Origin: Methanobacteriota archaeon
GTDB lineage: Archaea > Thermoplasmatota > Thermoplasmata > UBA10834
Length of the DNA: 64,000 nt
Direction: 5' to 3'
Assembly (NCBI GenBank): GCA_020348345.1
Contig: CP070748.1
Location: 252,896-316,895 of the forward strand
This document shows positions 42,677 to 52,369 of this stretch, in pieces. Each line of letters begins with the position of its first letter. The first letter of the stretch is position 1. The translations under genes and the position numbers were made by a program. Below the pieces are notes generated by a model that ran no database searches, was not told the origin of the DNA, and saw nothing but the letters and a program-made list of their open reading frames with translations.

Positions 42677-44437
42677 TCAGGCGATCCGTCGACGGCGATA
42701 GGCGAATATGAAGACTGCAAGCAGGAGGACGATAGGCACCGCTGCATGCTGAAACTCGGGAATGACTTCGGAGCTAACCGTAACCATGACTGTGTCCGCG
42801 TCGGAGTTGCCAGCGGCGTCCCGAACCACAAGGGTAACCAAGTACTCGCCCTCGGACCAGAACGTGAATGAGGGAGATTCGCCGTAGAGTTCCATCGGAG
42901 ACGACTCATAATCGAAACTCCACGTGAAGTTTGTGATGGCTACGTTGTCTGTCGAAGCTGAGCCGATGAACGTCACCACTGAGCCGACCTGAGCAATCAG
43001 ATTCTCACCCGCGTTCGCGACAGGGGGTTCATCATCTAGAAGAATGGAGAACGAGTGAAGCTCGTAGGGAGCGTATCGAGGTGAGGTGAGACGAACGCTG
43101 CCGTTATCGCGCGCCACGATGAAATACTCCACACTCGCTCCTGCGGCCTGCGCAGGAATGGTTGCCGCGTATGTGTCGTTGCCGAGGGTTCTTGATATCG
43201 GCGTCTCTGACCAAGAGCTGCCATCAACTCTGTATTGTAGGGCCAGAGATGCCGTGTTCACGCCTCTGGCGGCAGTGATCTCGACCTCGACAACCACATC
43301 CTCACCTGGAGGGAATTCTTCGGATAGTGGCTGATGGAGGATATCGAACTGCCGTTCGTGTCGGTCGCCCGCAATCTCAATCAGCAGCAATGCGGGGGGT
43401 ATGTTTTCCGCAATCTGGCCTAGAACAACGTCTTCTTCTTCAGGATGGAACCAATCCGCGTTTCCGCCGATTTCAAAGAGGAAAGTGAATACGTCCATCC
43501 CTCCGTAGAGCCAGTCGAGGGAGTCGCCCGTAGTGGGATACAGCGCGACGGACTGATCCGCAACGTATCCGTTCAGCTCCGCCATCTCGTTACCGATGCG
43601 AACCAGATCAACATCGTCGGAGGTTGTGTTCGTGGTGTAACCCCACGGCCACATGATCTGATCGCCGTATGTGTGTAAGTCAATGCCCACTGTAAAGCTG
43701 TGGTTGAGTGCAAGGTCCCGTATTGCCTGCGTCTCAGGCTCGGAGAATGGATACTCTCCGCAATACGTGCTATCTGAGGTGTCGCTCGAAGTACCAGCAC
43801 CTCCCCAATCGCCGAGAGGATCGCCGTTCTGCGAACCGTTGTAGTTCCTGTTCAGATCGACGCCGTAAGTGCCATCCCCATTGTCCCGTCGATTCTTTCG
43901 CCAATCTTCATTTGCCGGATCAGACATCGCATAGTCGAGTCCGTCTGGATTAACAATCGGTACTATCCAAGTCTCCCTGTTCTCCACGAGCCAGCTTATT
44001 CTTGCGTCCAGTCCATAGAGGGCAGTTAAGTTATCGATGAGCTGCGATGCGATCTCAGACGTGGGCCACTCCCTGGCATGGTGAAGCGCCATTATCAGTA
44101 TCTCAGGCTCGTCCTCGTCCGATTCGACGTTGTCAGATATCTTCATCGCGAGAACATCTCTGTCGGCTAGACCGTGCGTCTTCTCCCAGCTGTCACCGAT
44201 ATCATATACCTTGGCTATGCTCGGAAACTCCGTCTCTGTGGCGTACATCAAATCCCGAATGACCGTGTAGTTTCTGTATGCATAATCCGGCGACGGTCCA
44301 GCGCCAACATCGGCCGCTTCGGCTACGGTGCTTTCTCTCGCAAAAGGAGCCATGTCTCCAATTTGAGCGATTGATAACATGAGCCCGAATACGAGAACTG
44401 CCGGGACGAAATGATGTTGACGGAGCATTGTTAGCAT
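42677..44437 (-). CDS. Secreted M14 zinc carboxypeptidase with PKD-like domain and PEF-type C-terminal tail
   Basis: 586 residues. A signal sequence (AVLVFGLMLSIAQIG) is followed by an M14 peptidase: zinc ligands in ALHHAREWPTSE and GIDLHTYGDQ, substrate Arg/Asn in VDLNRNYNGS, and catalytic Glu in TFLFEIGGN. Two beta domains follow, the second PKD-like (PPVANAGENL... FDYESS... YLVTLVVRDAAGN). The end is VIPEFQHAAVPIVLLL plus RRRR, like a PEF-CTERM/archaeosortase signal. It degrades extracellular peptides or proteins from the C-terminus. ATG 44428 is an alternative start. It converges on UPF0179. Confidence 0.93.
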   Translation of the reverse strand: MLTMLRQHHFVPAVLVFGLMLSIAQIGDMAPFARESTVAEAADVGAGPSPDYAYRNYTVIRDLMYATETEFPSIAKVYDIGDSWEKTHGLADRDVLAMKISDNVESDEDEPEILIMALHHAREWPTSEIASQLIDNLTALYGLDARISWLVENRETWIVPIVNPDGLDYAMSDPANEDWRKNRRDNGDGTYGVDLNRNYNGSQNGDPLGDWGGAGTSSDTSDSTYCGEYPFSEPETQAIRDLALNHSFTVGIDLHTYGDQIMWPWGYTTNTTSDDVDLVRIGNEMAELNGYVADQSVALYPTTGDSLDWLYGGMDVFTFLFEIGGNADWFHPEEEDVVLGQIAENIPPALLLIEIAGDRHERQFDILHQPLSEEFPPGEDVVVEVEITAARGVNTASLALQYRVDGSSWSETPISRTLGNDTYAATIPAQAAGASVEYFIVARDNGSVRLTSPRYAPYELHSFSILLDDEPPVANAGENLIAQVGSVVTFIGSASTDNVAITNFTWSFDYESSPMELYGESPSFTFWSEGEYLVTLVVRDAAGNSDADTVMVTVSSEVIPEFQHAAVPIVLLLAVFIFAYRRRRIA

Positions 44438-44565
44438 TCACCTTCGCGCAACCCAAGCTCTTGGTAGCTCGAAAACGCGGAGCACCCTCGAACACTGGCG
44501 TTGCTATGGCGCCGTTATATGAGCGCTCGTATTTACCAATTGTCCAAGAAGGCGTCGGCCGATGA

Positions 44566-44811
44566 CTACCCTCCACTGACGGGAGGAAGAAACGAAACCT
44601 CGTCGCCCTCTTTGAGCTGCATCTCTGAAGGTCCGTATTCTCTGTTGACAGAGAGTATGATGTGCTCGCGGAATCGTTCCATTGCCGGAAAACGAGCGAT
44701 GTACTGCTCCAGAAGCATATGCACTGTAGTGCCTTCTTCCACCTCTATCTCCTCTTCTTTCTCGCCAACAATCTCTCTGAAAGACGCGAAAAGCTTGACT
44801 CTGATCTTCAT
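44566..44811 (-). CDS. MoaD/ThiS-like ubiquitin-fold protein (SAMP type)
   Basis: An 81-residue beta-grasp protein: IRVKLFASFREIVG at the N-terminus, FREHIILSVNREY in the middle, and GDEVSFLPPVSGG with the C-terminal Gly-Gly required for adenylation and thiocarboxylate or isopeptide formation. It could donate sulfur for molybdopterin or tRNA thiolation or act as a SAMP protein modifier. No E1-like or MoaE gene is adjacent, so the route is open. ATG 44817 is an alternative start. Confidence 0.92.
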   Translation of the reverse strand: MKIRVKLFASFREIVGEKEEEIEVEEGTTVHMLLEQYIARFPAMERFREHIILSVNREYGPSEMQLKEGDEVSFLPPVSGG

Positions 44812-45168
44812 GAGCACATCACCAGCATCAACGCATCACCTCATTATGACACATCATATTCAAACTTATCAGAGCCCTTGCGCGAGGTTGCGGGATAATC
44901 TCTTTCATTTCGGAAGTGATTAAAGCCGTTAACGAATCTGCATTGGGCTGACCATCGGCTGAGATCGGAGACACCGAATCTTGACATGCCTCTGGCACCA
45001 TGCAAATGATAATCTACCTGGTAACGCATTTGATAACAATTGGCGGTGTTTCCTGTGGAGGGGCGGCTATAATGATTATCAGATCATGTGGGAAAAGCTC
45101 TTTTACTGATGTACTCCAATGGCGCAGCCTACGCTCAACAACAAAGCTTTTCGCATCGCACGGCAGCC
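44812..45168. other. Intergenic region upstream of the nrdJ unit
   Basis: 357 bases with no clear gene. The minus-strand TTTGAATATGATG near 44865 may promote the MoaD-like gene. Several TGATAA/TTATCA motifs occur at 45006-45085 before nrdJ; their meaning is unknown. I see no cobalamin-riboswitch-like structure. Confidence 0.35.
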
Positions 45169-45285
45169 ATGAAGCGAACTCTTGACTGCGTGACAGACAC
45201 GATGGCAAGGCTATCGATGGATGCAGAAGCATTTGCCGCATACAAAGCGCTGCGAAGCAAGTCAGAGGGGGATAATGTCGGCTGA
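45169..45285 (+). CDS. Candidate small leader-like gene coupled to nrdJ
   Basis: A 38-codon frame from ATG 45169 ([20 protein letters not shown]... ending SEGDNVG). The same frame is open from 45088, so up to 65 residues are possible. Its TGA at 45283-45285 overlaps the nrdJ start at 45275 by 11 bases, an arrangement typical of translational coupling. It is helical and charged with no known domain. It could instead be a non-coding leader. Confidence 0.4.
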   Translation: MKRTLDCVTDTMARLSMDAEAFAAYKALRSKSEGDNVG

Positions 45286-48200
45286 GCCGCATCAAGGAAG
45301 AGAGGGTACTGTCGCCCCAGGAATAGGTTCTCGAAGAGGGGGACCAGGATGGAGCCTGGAACCGGAGATAGGGGCCAATGCCAAGAAGGTGCTCGAGCGA
45401 CGATATCTCAGGAAAGATGATCAGGGCAGGCCAATCGAGACTCCTCACGAGCTGCTTGAGAGAGTTGCCAGAGCGATTGCAGCTGCGGAATCCAAATATG
45501 GGAAGAAGGAAGCAGACGTCAACAGCGTCGCTGAGAAGTTCTATGAGCTGATGGCTCGACAGGAATTCATGCCGAACAGCCCGACCCTTATGAATGCTGG
45601 ACGAGAGCTGGGGCAGCTATCCGCATGCTTCGTATTGCCAGTCGGCGACTCGATGGAGGAGATCTTCGACGCAATCAAGCACACCGCCTTAATACACAAA
45701 TGCTTGATACCCGAGACCCTCGTAATGACAGATACCGGATGCATGGACCTCGGATCCGTACCTGATGGCTCATGGATCGAAACGAACGAGGGTATGGACA
45801 GAGTCGATGAGAGACATGCCAACGGAGTTCAGGAGGTGTTCCGAGTTGAGACTCGAGAAGGATATTCCGTCACAGGCACTTCGTTGCATCGCTTGATGGT
45901 GAGAAGAGCAGACGGAACCCTGGATTGGAAGCGAATCGGCGAGTTGAAGAATGGAGACACCCTCGTCATGAAGCTCGGAGGCTGGCTTGGCGGCATGCTC
46001 GAAGAGATTCGATGCGAGTTCGACGACGTGATCGAATCCGGAATAGGAAACGAGGTGGTCCGCGCAAACGAGTATGCCTTGTGCGAATTTATGAAGCGCG
46101 TCTTCGGAGAGCGCGGATGGATATCACCTGACGGCGCGATAACTGTGGATCTGGAGACCGAGGACATTGCTCGCAGATTCCAGGTCATGCTGTTCTACAT
46201 CGGGGTGACCACGCAGCGCGACAGATCCAAGCTCGCTGTGTGCACGAGATCGGGCTTCGAGATGTTCAGGGAGAAGATCGGTTTCGGCTCTATCATCCTT
46301 GACAGAAGACTCTGGCGTATGGATGCTGCATCCGTATCCGAATCAATGGAGGAGAAGGGCGTGAGCCATCAGGAGGCGGACGACAGTGGCTACTACTTCG
46401 TATCCTTCGACGGATTGACGCGAGCGGGCGAAAGGGAGGTCGTCGACCTGACCATCGGGGAGACGCATGCCTATCTCGCTGACGGTTTCGTGTCTCACAA
46501 CAGCGGAGGAGGCACGGGCTTCAGCTTCTCGAGGCTCCGGCCAGCAAACGATTCCGTGAAGAGCACTGCAGGGGTTTCGAGCGGCCCGATATCGTTCATG
46601 GAAGTATTCAACACAGCAACGGAGACGATAAAGCAGGGTGGCACCAGAAGGGGCGCCAACATGGGCATCCTAAGAGTGGACCATCCGGACATACTGGAGT
46701 TCATCACATGCAAACGGGACAGCTCGAAGCTCACCAACTTCAACATCTCGGTCTCGCTCACTGACGAGTTCATGGAGGCGTTGGAGAAGGACGAAGAATA
46801 CGACCTCGTGAACCCCAGATCGAAGGAGCCCGTGTCCAAGCTCAGGGCGAGGAAGGTCTTCGACATGATAGTGAACATGGCCTGGAGGAACGGCGAGCCA
46901 GGCATCGTGTTCATAGATCGCATCAACAAGGATAATCCGACGCCGTCTGTTGGCGAGATAGAGAGCACAAACCCCTGCGGGGAACAACCGCTGTTGCCAT
47001 ACGAGTCCTGCAATCTCGGCTCGATCAACCTCGCCAAGATGTTGAAGGCTGAAAGAGGCAGGATTAACATCGACTACGCCAGGCTCAGAGAGGTCGTCCA
47101 CTGGGCTGTGCGGTTCCTTGACGATGTGATAGACGTCAACAGATACCCTCTCCCGCAGATTGAGGAGATGACCAAGGCGAACAGGAAGATCGGCTTGGGC
47201 GTGATGGGCTACGCTGATATGCTCCTAAGGCTAGGCATACCCTACAATTCCGACAGGGCGCTCAGCCTCGGCGGGGAGCTCATGAGATTCATCGACGATG
47301 AAGGGCACAAGGCATCGGAGTCCCTTGCGGAAGAGAGGGGCCCGTTTCCCAACTTCGGCGGCAGCACGCTCGCCGGCAGGTACGCCAATCTGAGGAACGC
47401 CACGGTCACTACGATCGCACCCACAGGAACCATTAGCATCATAGCTGGAGCGTCGAGCGGGATCGAGCCCATCTTCGCCGTCGCCTATGTGCGTAACGTC
47501 ATGGACAGGGACATTCTTCCTGAGGTGAACCCCATATTCGAAGATGTAGCCAAGGCGAGAGGCTTCCACTCTGACGAGCTTATGAAGGAAATCGCAGCCC
47601 AGGGCACCCTCAAGGATGTGAAGGGCGTGCCCGAAGACGTGGCGAGGCTGTTCGTCACCGCCCTGGACATCACGCCCGAGGACCACATACGTATGCAGGC
47701 AGCCTTCCAGGAGCACACGGACAACGCGGTCTCCAAGACCGTCAATTTCCCGAACGATGCGACGACCGAGGATGTGGAGAAGGTATACTTGCTCGCCTAC
47801 AAGCTGGGCTGCAAGGGAGTGACCGTATACCGGTACGGGAGCCGTGAAGACCAGGTGTTGAGTGTCGGCGACGAAAGCGACAAGGAAAAGCCCGAGGAGA
47901 ATGAGGACGATTCGCGCGCTCCAAGGGCGCGCCCATATAGAACCAGAGGCACAACACAGCGTATCGAGACAGGATGCGGCCATCTCTATGTCACGATCAA
48001 CGAGGACGAACACGGGCTCTGCGAGGTCTTCACCCAGATGGGAAAATCGGGAGGATGCACTGCATCGCAGTCCGAGGCTATCGGACGCCTCCTCTCTCTG
48101 GCGTTGAGATCGGGCATCGAAGCGGAGTCCATAGTGAAGCAGTTGAGGGGCATTCGATGCCCCTCTCCTCTCTGGCAGCCAGGAGGCATGGTGCTTTCGT

Positions 48201-48427
48201 GCAGCGACGCTGTCGCGAAGGCTCTTGAGCGATATGTCAAGGAACGGCCTTCTGCCGCAGCCTCTGGAGAGGCCTCGGGAGCATGGTCCGAAGGGCCCGT
48301 CGCACAGAAGCAGAACCATGTTGACAGGGGAGATGTGTGTCCGGAATGCCCCGAATGCGGGAGCATGGTGGAGTACGTCGAGGGATGTGTCGTATGCAGG
48401 ACCTGTGGCTACTCACGCTGCTGGTGA
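45275..48427 (+). CDS. nrdJ: Adenosylcobalamin-dependent (class II) ribonucleotide reductase with intein
   Basis: A 1050-residue precursor; after intein removal 783 residues. It reduces ribonucleotides to deoxyribonucleotides with a B12 radical. Extein motifs: [30 protein letters not shown] with the first redox Cys, [33 protein letters not shown] for the radical site, [11 protein letters not shown], a TSCPD-type domain ([15 protein letters not shown]), and a C-terminal zinc ribbon [10 protein letters not shown]...[12 protein letters not shown]. The intein interrupts between IHK and SGGG. ATG 45275 has AGAGGGGGAT upstream. No NrdB is needed. Confidence 0.96.
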   Translation: MSAEPHQGREGTVAPGIGSRRGGPGWSLEPEIGANAKKVLERRYLRKDDQGRPIETPHELLERVARAIAAAESKYGKKEADVNSVAEKFYELMARQEFMPNSPTLMNAGRELGQLSACFVLPVGDSMEEIFDAIKHTALIHKCLIPETLVMTDTGCMDLGSVPDGSWIETNEGMDRVDERHANGVQEVFRVETREGYSVTGTSLHRLMVRRADGTLDWKRIGELKNGDTLVMKLGGWLGGMLEEIRCEFDDVIESGIGNEVVRANEYALCEFMKRVFGERGWISPDGAITVDLETEDIARRFQVMLFYIGVTTQRDRSKLAVCTRSGFEMFREKIGFGSIILDRRLWRMDAASVSESMEEKGVSHQEADDSGYYFVSFDGLTRAGEREVVDLTIGETHAYLADGFVSHNSGGGTGFSFSRLRPANDSVKSTAGVSSGPISFMEVFNTATETIKQGGTRRGANMGILRVDHPDILEFITCKRDSSKLTNFNISVSLTDEFMEALEKDEEYDLVNPRSKEPVSKLRARKVFDMIVNMAWRNGEPGIVFIDRINKDNPTPSVGEIESTNPCGEQPLLPYESCNLGSINLAKMLKAERGRINIDYARLREVVHWAVRFLDDVIDVNRYPLPQIEEMTKANRKIGLGVMGYADMLLRLGIPYNSDRALSLGGELMRFIDDEGHKASESLAEERGPFPNFGGSTLAGRYANLRNATVTTIAPTGTISIIAGASSGIEPIFAVAYVRNVMDRDILPEVNPIFEDVAKARGFHSDELMKEIAAQGTLKDVKGVPEDVARLFVTALDITPEDHIRMQAAFQEHTDNAVSKTVNFPNDATTEDVEKVYLLAYKLGCKGVTVYRYGSREDQVLSVGDESDKEKPEENEDDSRAPRARPYRTRGTTQRIETGCGHLYVTINEDEHGLCEVFTQMGKSGGCTASQSEAIGRLLSLALRSGIEAESIVKQLRGIRCPSPLWQPGGMVLSCSDAVAKALERYVKERPSAAASGEASGAWSEGPVAQKQNHVDRGDVCPECPECGSMVEYVEGCVVCRTCGYSRCW
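45701..46501 (+). mobile_element. Intein in NrdJ (267 residues, degenerate endonuclease region)
   Basis: Inserted in frame between IHK and SGGGTGFS of the extein. Residue 1 is Cys ([10 protein letters not shown], block A). Block B is [10 protein letters not shown] with the T-x-x-H pattern. The end is [16 protein letters not shown] (block F) and FVSHN (block G, His-Asn), and the +1 extein residue is Ser. All splicing residues are present, so it should be active. Between blocks lie about 130 residues that lack two clear LAGLIDADG motifs but contain a segment like the end of such an endonuclease ([11 protein letters not shown]... [12 protein letters not shown]). It is therefore probably immobile. 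Confidence 0.93.
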
Positions 48428-48456
48428 GAGGGAGAAAAAGAGGGAAGGTGAACAGC

Positions 48457-48485
48457 TCCGGTCCCCGCGGGATGCGGGGACCGGA
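48457..48485 (+). terminator. Perfect 12-bp stem-loop after nrdJ
   Basis: TCCGGTCCCCGC (48457-48468), loop GGGAT, GCGGGGACCGGA (48474-48485). It starts 30 bases after the nrdJ stop. No long T-run follows, so it could be a terminator, a processing site or an mRNA-stabilising end. Confidence 0.6.
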
Positions 48486-48547
48486 TTGGAATGTTCTCGC
48501 TCTGAGAAGAGCTGAACATATCAGGAGTTCGAGAACGCCCGTTCGTT

Positions 48548-49144
48548 ATGGAGGAGGTTGAGACGACGAAGGCACTGACAATAAACGGCAGTCCGAGGGA
48601 GAAAGGAAACACGGCTGGCATGCTCTCCGCGGCGGAGGAGGAGCTGCGGCGCGCGGGGATCGAGGTCGAACGAGTGTCATTGGCGAATGTCGATATCAGG
48701 CCATGCACCGCATGCGAGGCATGCCACAAAAGCGAATGGAGCTGCCCTATCGAGGATGATGCGATCCGCGTATTGAAGAAGATGGTTGAGGCCGATGCGA
48801 TCCTCATCGGCTCACCAGTGTATTTCGGCGGCGTTACCGCGCAGCTGAAGGCGTTGTTCGACAGGTCGGCAATACCTTATCAAGGGTCTGAACTCAGAGA
48901 CAAGATCGGTGGAGCACTCAGCTGCGGAGGCGCGAGGCAGGGCGGCCAGGAGATGACCGTCACTCAGATCATAGTGTTCTTCATGACGCACGATATGCAG
49001 GTAGCGAACACGGGCGACGGCGCCTACGGCGCGATGGGGGTGGCCGATGGAGAGGGCGACATCGCCGACGACGAGGAGGGGCTGTCCTCCGCGAGAAACC
49101 TCGGCCAGCGCACTGCACAGCTGCTCACGCGGAGCAAAGCCTGA
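48548..49144 (+). CDS. NADPH-dependent FMN reductase / iron-sulfur flavoprotein family
   Basis: A 198-residue flavodoxin-like protein. FMN phosphate loop: INGSPREKGNTAGML. Cys motif PCTACEACHKSEWSC, the compact cluster-binding pattern of archaeal iron-sulfur flavoproteins (CX2CX2-4C..C). ILIGSPVYFGGVTAQLKALFDR is the second family signature. It likely shuttles electrons between ferredoxin, NAD(P)H or oxygen species. ATG 48548 lies close behind GAGGTT-like sequence. Confidence 0.9.
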   Translation: MEEVETTKALTINGSPREKGNTAGMLSAAEEELRRAGIEVERVSLANVDIRPCTACEACHKSEWSCPIEDDAIRVLKKMVEADAILIGSPVYFGGVTAQLKALFDRSAIPYQGSELRDKIGGALSCGGARQGGQEMTVTQIIVFFMTHDMQVANTGDGAYGAMGVADGEGDIADDEEGLSSARNLGQRTAQLLTRSKA

Positions 49145-49390
49145 CTCGGCCTCTAAGGTGCGTATACGCTACGTGTATGCCCAAAGGACCTCAGTCATGA
49201 GGCGAGATATGCCTGCGTGGGAGGCCGGAGGCCAAAGGAGCTGCCAGGAGAGACGACCGGGGGGATGGCGATTGAGCATACTTCGGGCTGCGAAGGGCGA
49301 GCTCTCGCCCCCGGCCCACTCCACATAGAATCAATATACCTCACGAACGCCATCACGGACGCGCATGCGCGAAAAGGAGGCGTGACGGTT

Positions 49391-50356
49391 ATGGGAAAGC
49401 AGATGATAGGAGCCCTCAAGGCGGGCGACAGGGTGGATTCCTACTTCTCTGTGGCATACAAGAAGCCCGTGAGCGAGTACAAGTACGGCCATATGTTCGA
49501 ATTCCGGATCGCCGACAGAACCGGGCAGATCACGGTCAAATACTGGGGCGGAGAGAACCGCCCGTCCGTCGAGAAGCTCCAATCGTTACTCGAGCGTGGC
49601 GGAGTGGTCAGAATCGTCGGAGAGGCCGGAGAATACAGAGGGCAACTTGAAGTGTCCGTGAGCGAGAAGAACGGTGGCACGATAGACGCTTTGAAATCGG
49701 GAGAGTACGACCTGTCGACCCTTGTCGTCTCGCTGGAAGGACTCGCAGAGATGAAGGAGAGGCTGCTGGGTTTTGCACGAATGGTAGAGGAACCTCACAT
49801 GGTGCTTCTCCTGAGGAGGTTCTTCGAGAACAAGGGCTTCATGGAATCGTTCAGCACATGCCCGGCATCGATCCAGTTACACTCCGCGGCAATAGGCGGT
49901 CTTATGCATCACACGCTCAACGTCGCGGAGATCTGCTCGAGGATGCTCCAGCTGCAGCCAGGGCTCGACAGAGATCTTGTCATTGCTGGAGCGCTGCTGC
50001 ATGACATCGGCAAGACGCGCAGCTTCGTTATCTCAACCAACATAAATCACACCGTCGAGGGCAACCTGGTCGGTCATCTCATCGTTGGTGACGAGCTTCT
50101 TATGGAACAGATCCGCTCGATCGAGGATTTCCCTACCGATCTGACCCTCAAGCTCAGGCACGTGATAGCGTCTCATCATGGCAGAAAGGAGTGGGGTTCT
50201 CCTGTCGAACCGATGATGCCCGAGGCGCTCCTGATACACATGGCGGACGACATGGACGCGAAACTCAACTACATGGTCCTGAAGAGGGAAGAGGCTGAGA
50301 CGGAGGACGACTGGACATGGGATAGGAGGCTCTCCAGACTCATCTATCTGGGATGA
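49391..50356 (+). CDS. YhaM-like 3'-5' exoribonuclease (OB fold plus HD domain)
   Basis: A 321-residue protein. Residues 5-90 form an OB fold (LKAGDRVDSYFSVAYKK, DRTGQITVKYWGG, VVRIVGEAGEYRGQLEVSV). From about 150 an HD domain follows: GGLMHHTLNVAEI, AGALLHDIGKTR, VIASHHGRKEWGSPVEPMMPEALLIHMADDMDAKL. This is the layout of YhaM/CBF1 exonucleases. ATG 49391 has AGGAGG 11 bases upstream and CAATATACC (49332-49340) as a possible TATA. The frame is open to 49217, but that part is not family-like. Confidence 0.88.
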   Translation: MGKQMIGALKAGDRVDSYFSVAYKKPVSEYKYGHMFEFRIADRTGQITVKYWGGENRPSVEKLQSLLERGGVVRIVGEAGEYRGQLEVSVSEKNGGTIDALKSGEYDLSTLVVSLEGLAEMKERLLGFARMVEEPHMVLLLRRFFENKGFMESFSTCPASIQLHSAAIGGLMHHTLNVAEICSRMLQLQPGLDRDLVIAGALLHDIGKTRSFVISTNINHTVEGNLVGHLIVGDELLMEQIRSIEDFPTDLTLKLRHVIASHHGRKEWGSPVEPMMPEALLIHMADDMDAKLNYMVLKREEAETEDDWTWDRRLSRLIYLG

Positions 50357-50470
50357 TGCGGAGGAGGGCTTTCCCGGGGTTGCCATGTACCAATATATGC
50401 ATTGATGCTGCAAAGGGCTAAATAATGCACTAGGCATCAGCTCCCTTCCTGATATACAGGAGGTATCTGA

Positions 50471-51772
50471 GTGAGACCTATACGCACAGTTCTTTCGCCT
50501 GAGGAGATGCCCAAGAAATGGTACAACATCCTGCCGGATCTGCCCAAGCCACTGCCCCCGCCTTTGAATCCGGCAACGAAGGAGCCCATATCCCCGACGG
50601 ATCTCGAAGCCATATTCCCGAAGTCGCTCATAGCACAGGAGATGTCGCAGGACTCATACGTCGACATCCCGGAGGAGGTGCTTGACGCATACCTAATGGT
50701 CACCAGGCCCAGCCCGTTGCAGAGGGCTATCAGGCTGGAGGAGAAGCTCAAGACGCCTGCCAAGATCTACTTCAAGCGCGAGGATCTCTCCCCCGCTGGG
50801 AGCCACAAGACCAACACCGCTCTCGCTCAGGTGTACTACAACCTGAAGGAAGGCGTCCAGAAGCTCACTACCGAGACTGGCGCGGGACAGTGGGGCTCTG
50901 CGCTGAGCCTCGCGTGCAACCACTTCGGCCTTGATTGTCAGGTGTTCATGGTGAGGGCAAGCTACGACCAGAAGCCATACAGGAGGGAGGTCATGCGCCT
51001 CTTCGGCAGCGAGGTGAATCCGTCCCCGAGCACCATCACCGAGTTCGGCAAGAAGCTTCTGGCCGAGGACAAGAACCACCCCGGCTCGCTTGGCATCGCC
51101 ATCAGCGAGGCGCTTGAAGCGTGCGTCAAGGACGGCAAGGCCAAGTACAGTCTCGGAAGCGTTCTCAATCATGTGATGATGCATCAAACCATCATAGGTC
51201 AGGAGACGATGCTGCAGTTCGAGAAGCTCGGCGAGCAGCCAGACCATCTGGTGGGATGTGTGGGCGGCGGCTCGAACTTCGCTGGCTTCACGTTCCCGTT
51301 CATCGGTCAGAAGCTGAAGAAGAACCTTGACATGGACTTCGTGGCCGTCGAGCCCAAATCGGTGCCGACTCTCACAGGCGGGAAGTACGAGTATGACTTC
51401 GGCGACACCGCAGAGATGACTCCGCTGCTCATGATGTACACGCTGGGGCACGCGTTCGTTCCCTCGCCCATCCATGCGGGAGGGCTGCGCTACCACGGAG
51501 CAGCGCCGACCGTCAGCGCATTGGTCAATGAGGGCATTGTGAGACCTGTTTCCTATCAGCAGACGGAAGTGTTCGAGGCGGCTGCGACGTTCGCACGGGC
51601 GGAGGGCATCATACCTGCGCCAGAGACCAACCATGCTATCAAAGCGGCAATCGATTTGGCGCTTGAAGCGAAGAAGAGCAACGAGGAGAAGGTTATAGCC
51701 TTCAACTTCTCCGGCCACGGTCTGCTCGACCTTGCAGGTTACCAGCAATACCTGGACGGAACGCTCACATAA
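50471..51772 (+). CDS. trpB2: Tryptophan synthase beta chain-like protein TrpB2
   Basis: A 433-residue PLP enzyme of the TrpB2 group. N-terminal extension [24 protein letters not shown] Lys113 in [21 protein letters not shown], and phosphate loop [13 protein letters not shown]. TrpB2 makes tryptophan from indole and serine, or deaminates serine-type substrates, without needing TrpA. No trpA lies nearby. GTG 50471 follows AGGAGGT with proper spacing. The only upstream ATG-like codons are out of frame. Confidence 0.95.
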   Translation: MRPIRTVLSPEEMPKKWYNILPDLPKPLPPPLNPATKEPISPTDLEAIFPKSLIAQEMSQDSYVDIPEEVLDAYLMVTRPSPLQRAIRLEEKLKTPAKIYFKREDLSPAGSHKTNTALAQVYYNLKEGVQKLTTETGAGQWGSALSLACNHFGLDCQVFMVRASYDQKPYRREVMRLFGSEVNPSPSTITEFGKKLLAEDKNHPGSLGIAISEALEACVKDGKAKYSLGSVLNHVMMHQTIIGQETMLQFEKLGEQPDHLVGCVGGGSNFAGFTFPFIGQKLKKNLDMDFVAVEPKSVPTLTGGKYEYDFGDTAEMTPLLMMYTLGHAFVPSPIHAGGLRYHGAAPTVSALVNEGIVRPVSYQQTEVFEAAATFARAEGIIPAPETNHAIKAAIDLALEAKKSNEEKVIAFNFSGHGLLDLAGYQQYLDGTLT

Positions 51773-51811
51773 GCTTGATTGCTGCCTCGACCGTCAATTA
51801 TGCGTTGGCAG

Positions 51812-52297
51812 TCACGAGAAGTACGACTCCTGATCCTCCCGAAGCTTTCGGTAGGCGGTTCGGAACTCGGGACGTTTGAGGACAATGTCCAGTCGACGTT
51901 GTAGATCGCTGTCGAGCCGATCCTGCTTCGACTGGAAATACTCGGACCTCAGAGTGTACGCCACGTCCGATGAGTACTGCTGCATGCCGAACATGATTAT
52001 CGAGGAAGCGTCCGGGGCATGTGAGACAACACCTATAGGCACAGGAGATCCTTTCCGAACGATTTCCGCGAGGTCGGGACTGCCTGATCCCACCTCCCCT
52101 CCTACCGCAATCATCCTCTGAGGCGCAACCTCTACGGCCTTGATCTGATGCACGGCATCGCCCGAAAAGACAAACGTGTCGTAGACGCCACTCACATGAT
52201 CTCTTCCGGTGAGTGCGCGCCACTCGCTCTTGCGCTCGGTGGCGTCGTATCGCCTCTTCAAGTACCTCATCAGCTCCTCTATGCCAAGGAATTCCAT
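51812..52297 (-). CDS. Conserved-looking hypothetical protein
   Basis: A 161-residue protein I do not recognise. It starts MEFLGIEELMRYLKRRYDAT and has a beta-rich core (VYDTFVFSGDAVHQIKAVEV, MIAVGGEVGSGSPDLAEIV, GVVSHAPDASSIIMFG). A charged helical C-terminus follows (LDSDLQRRLDIVLKRPEFR). There are no membrane segments and no Cys pairs. The codon pattern and clean start make it a credible gene. It converges on trpB2 with 39 bases between. Confidence 0.65.
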   Translation of the reverse strand: MEFLGIEELMRYLKRRYDATERKSEWRALTGRDHVSGVYDTFVFSGDAVHQIKAVEVAPQRMIAVGGEVGSGSPDLAEIVRKGSPVPIGVVSHAPDASSIIMFGMQQYSSDVAYTLRSEYFQSKQDRLDSDLQRRLDIVLKRPEFRTAYRKLREDQESYFS

Positions 52298-52369
52298 CTC
52301 ACATCAACAACGTAGACTAAGCGGGATAATCTTTCTCATGAAACAGGCCAATATCGCAATCCGCGGCGA

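Noticed and set aside
44812..45168. Cobalamin riboswitch before the B12-dependent reductase
   Set aside because: I could not see a B12 box or the expected pairing; short TGATAA/TTATCA motifs alone do not support it.
47231..48319. Minus-strand frame of 362 codons
   Set aside because: It lies wholly inside nrdJ, which has clear conserved motifs throughout.
50693..51748. Minus-strand frame of 351 codons
   Set aside because: It is antisense to trpB2 and made of low-complexity Leu/His/Arg sequence.
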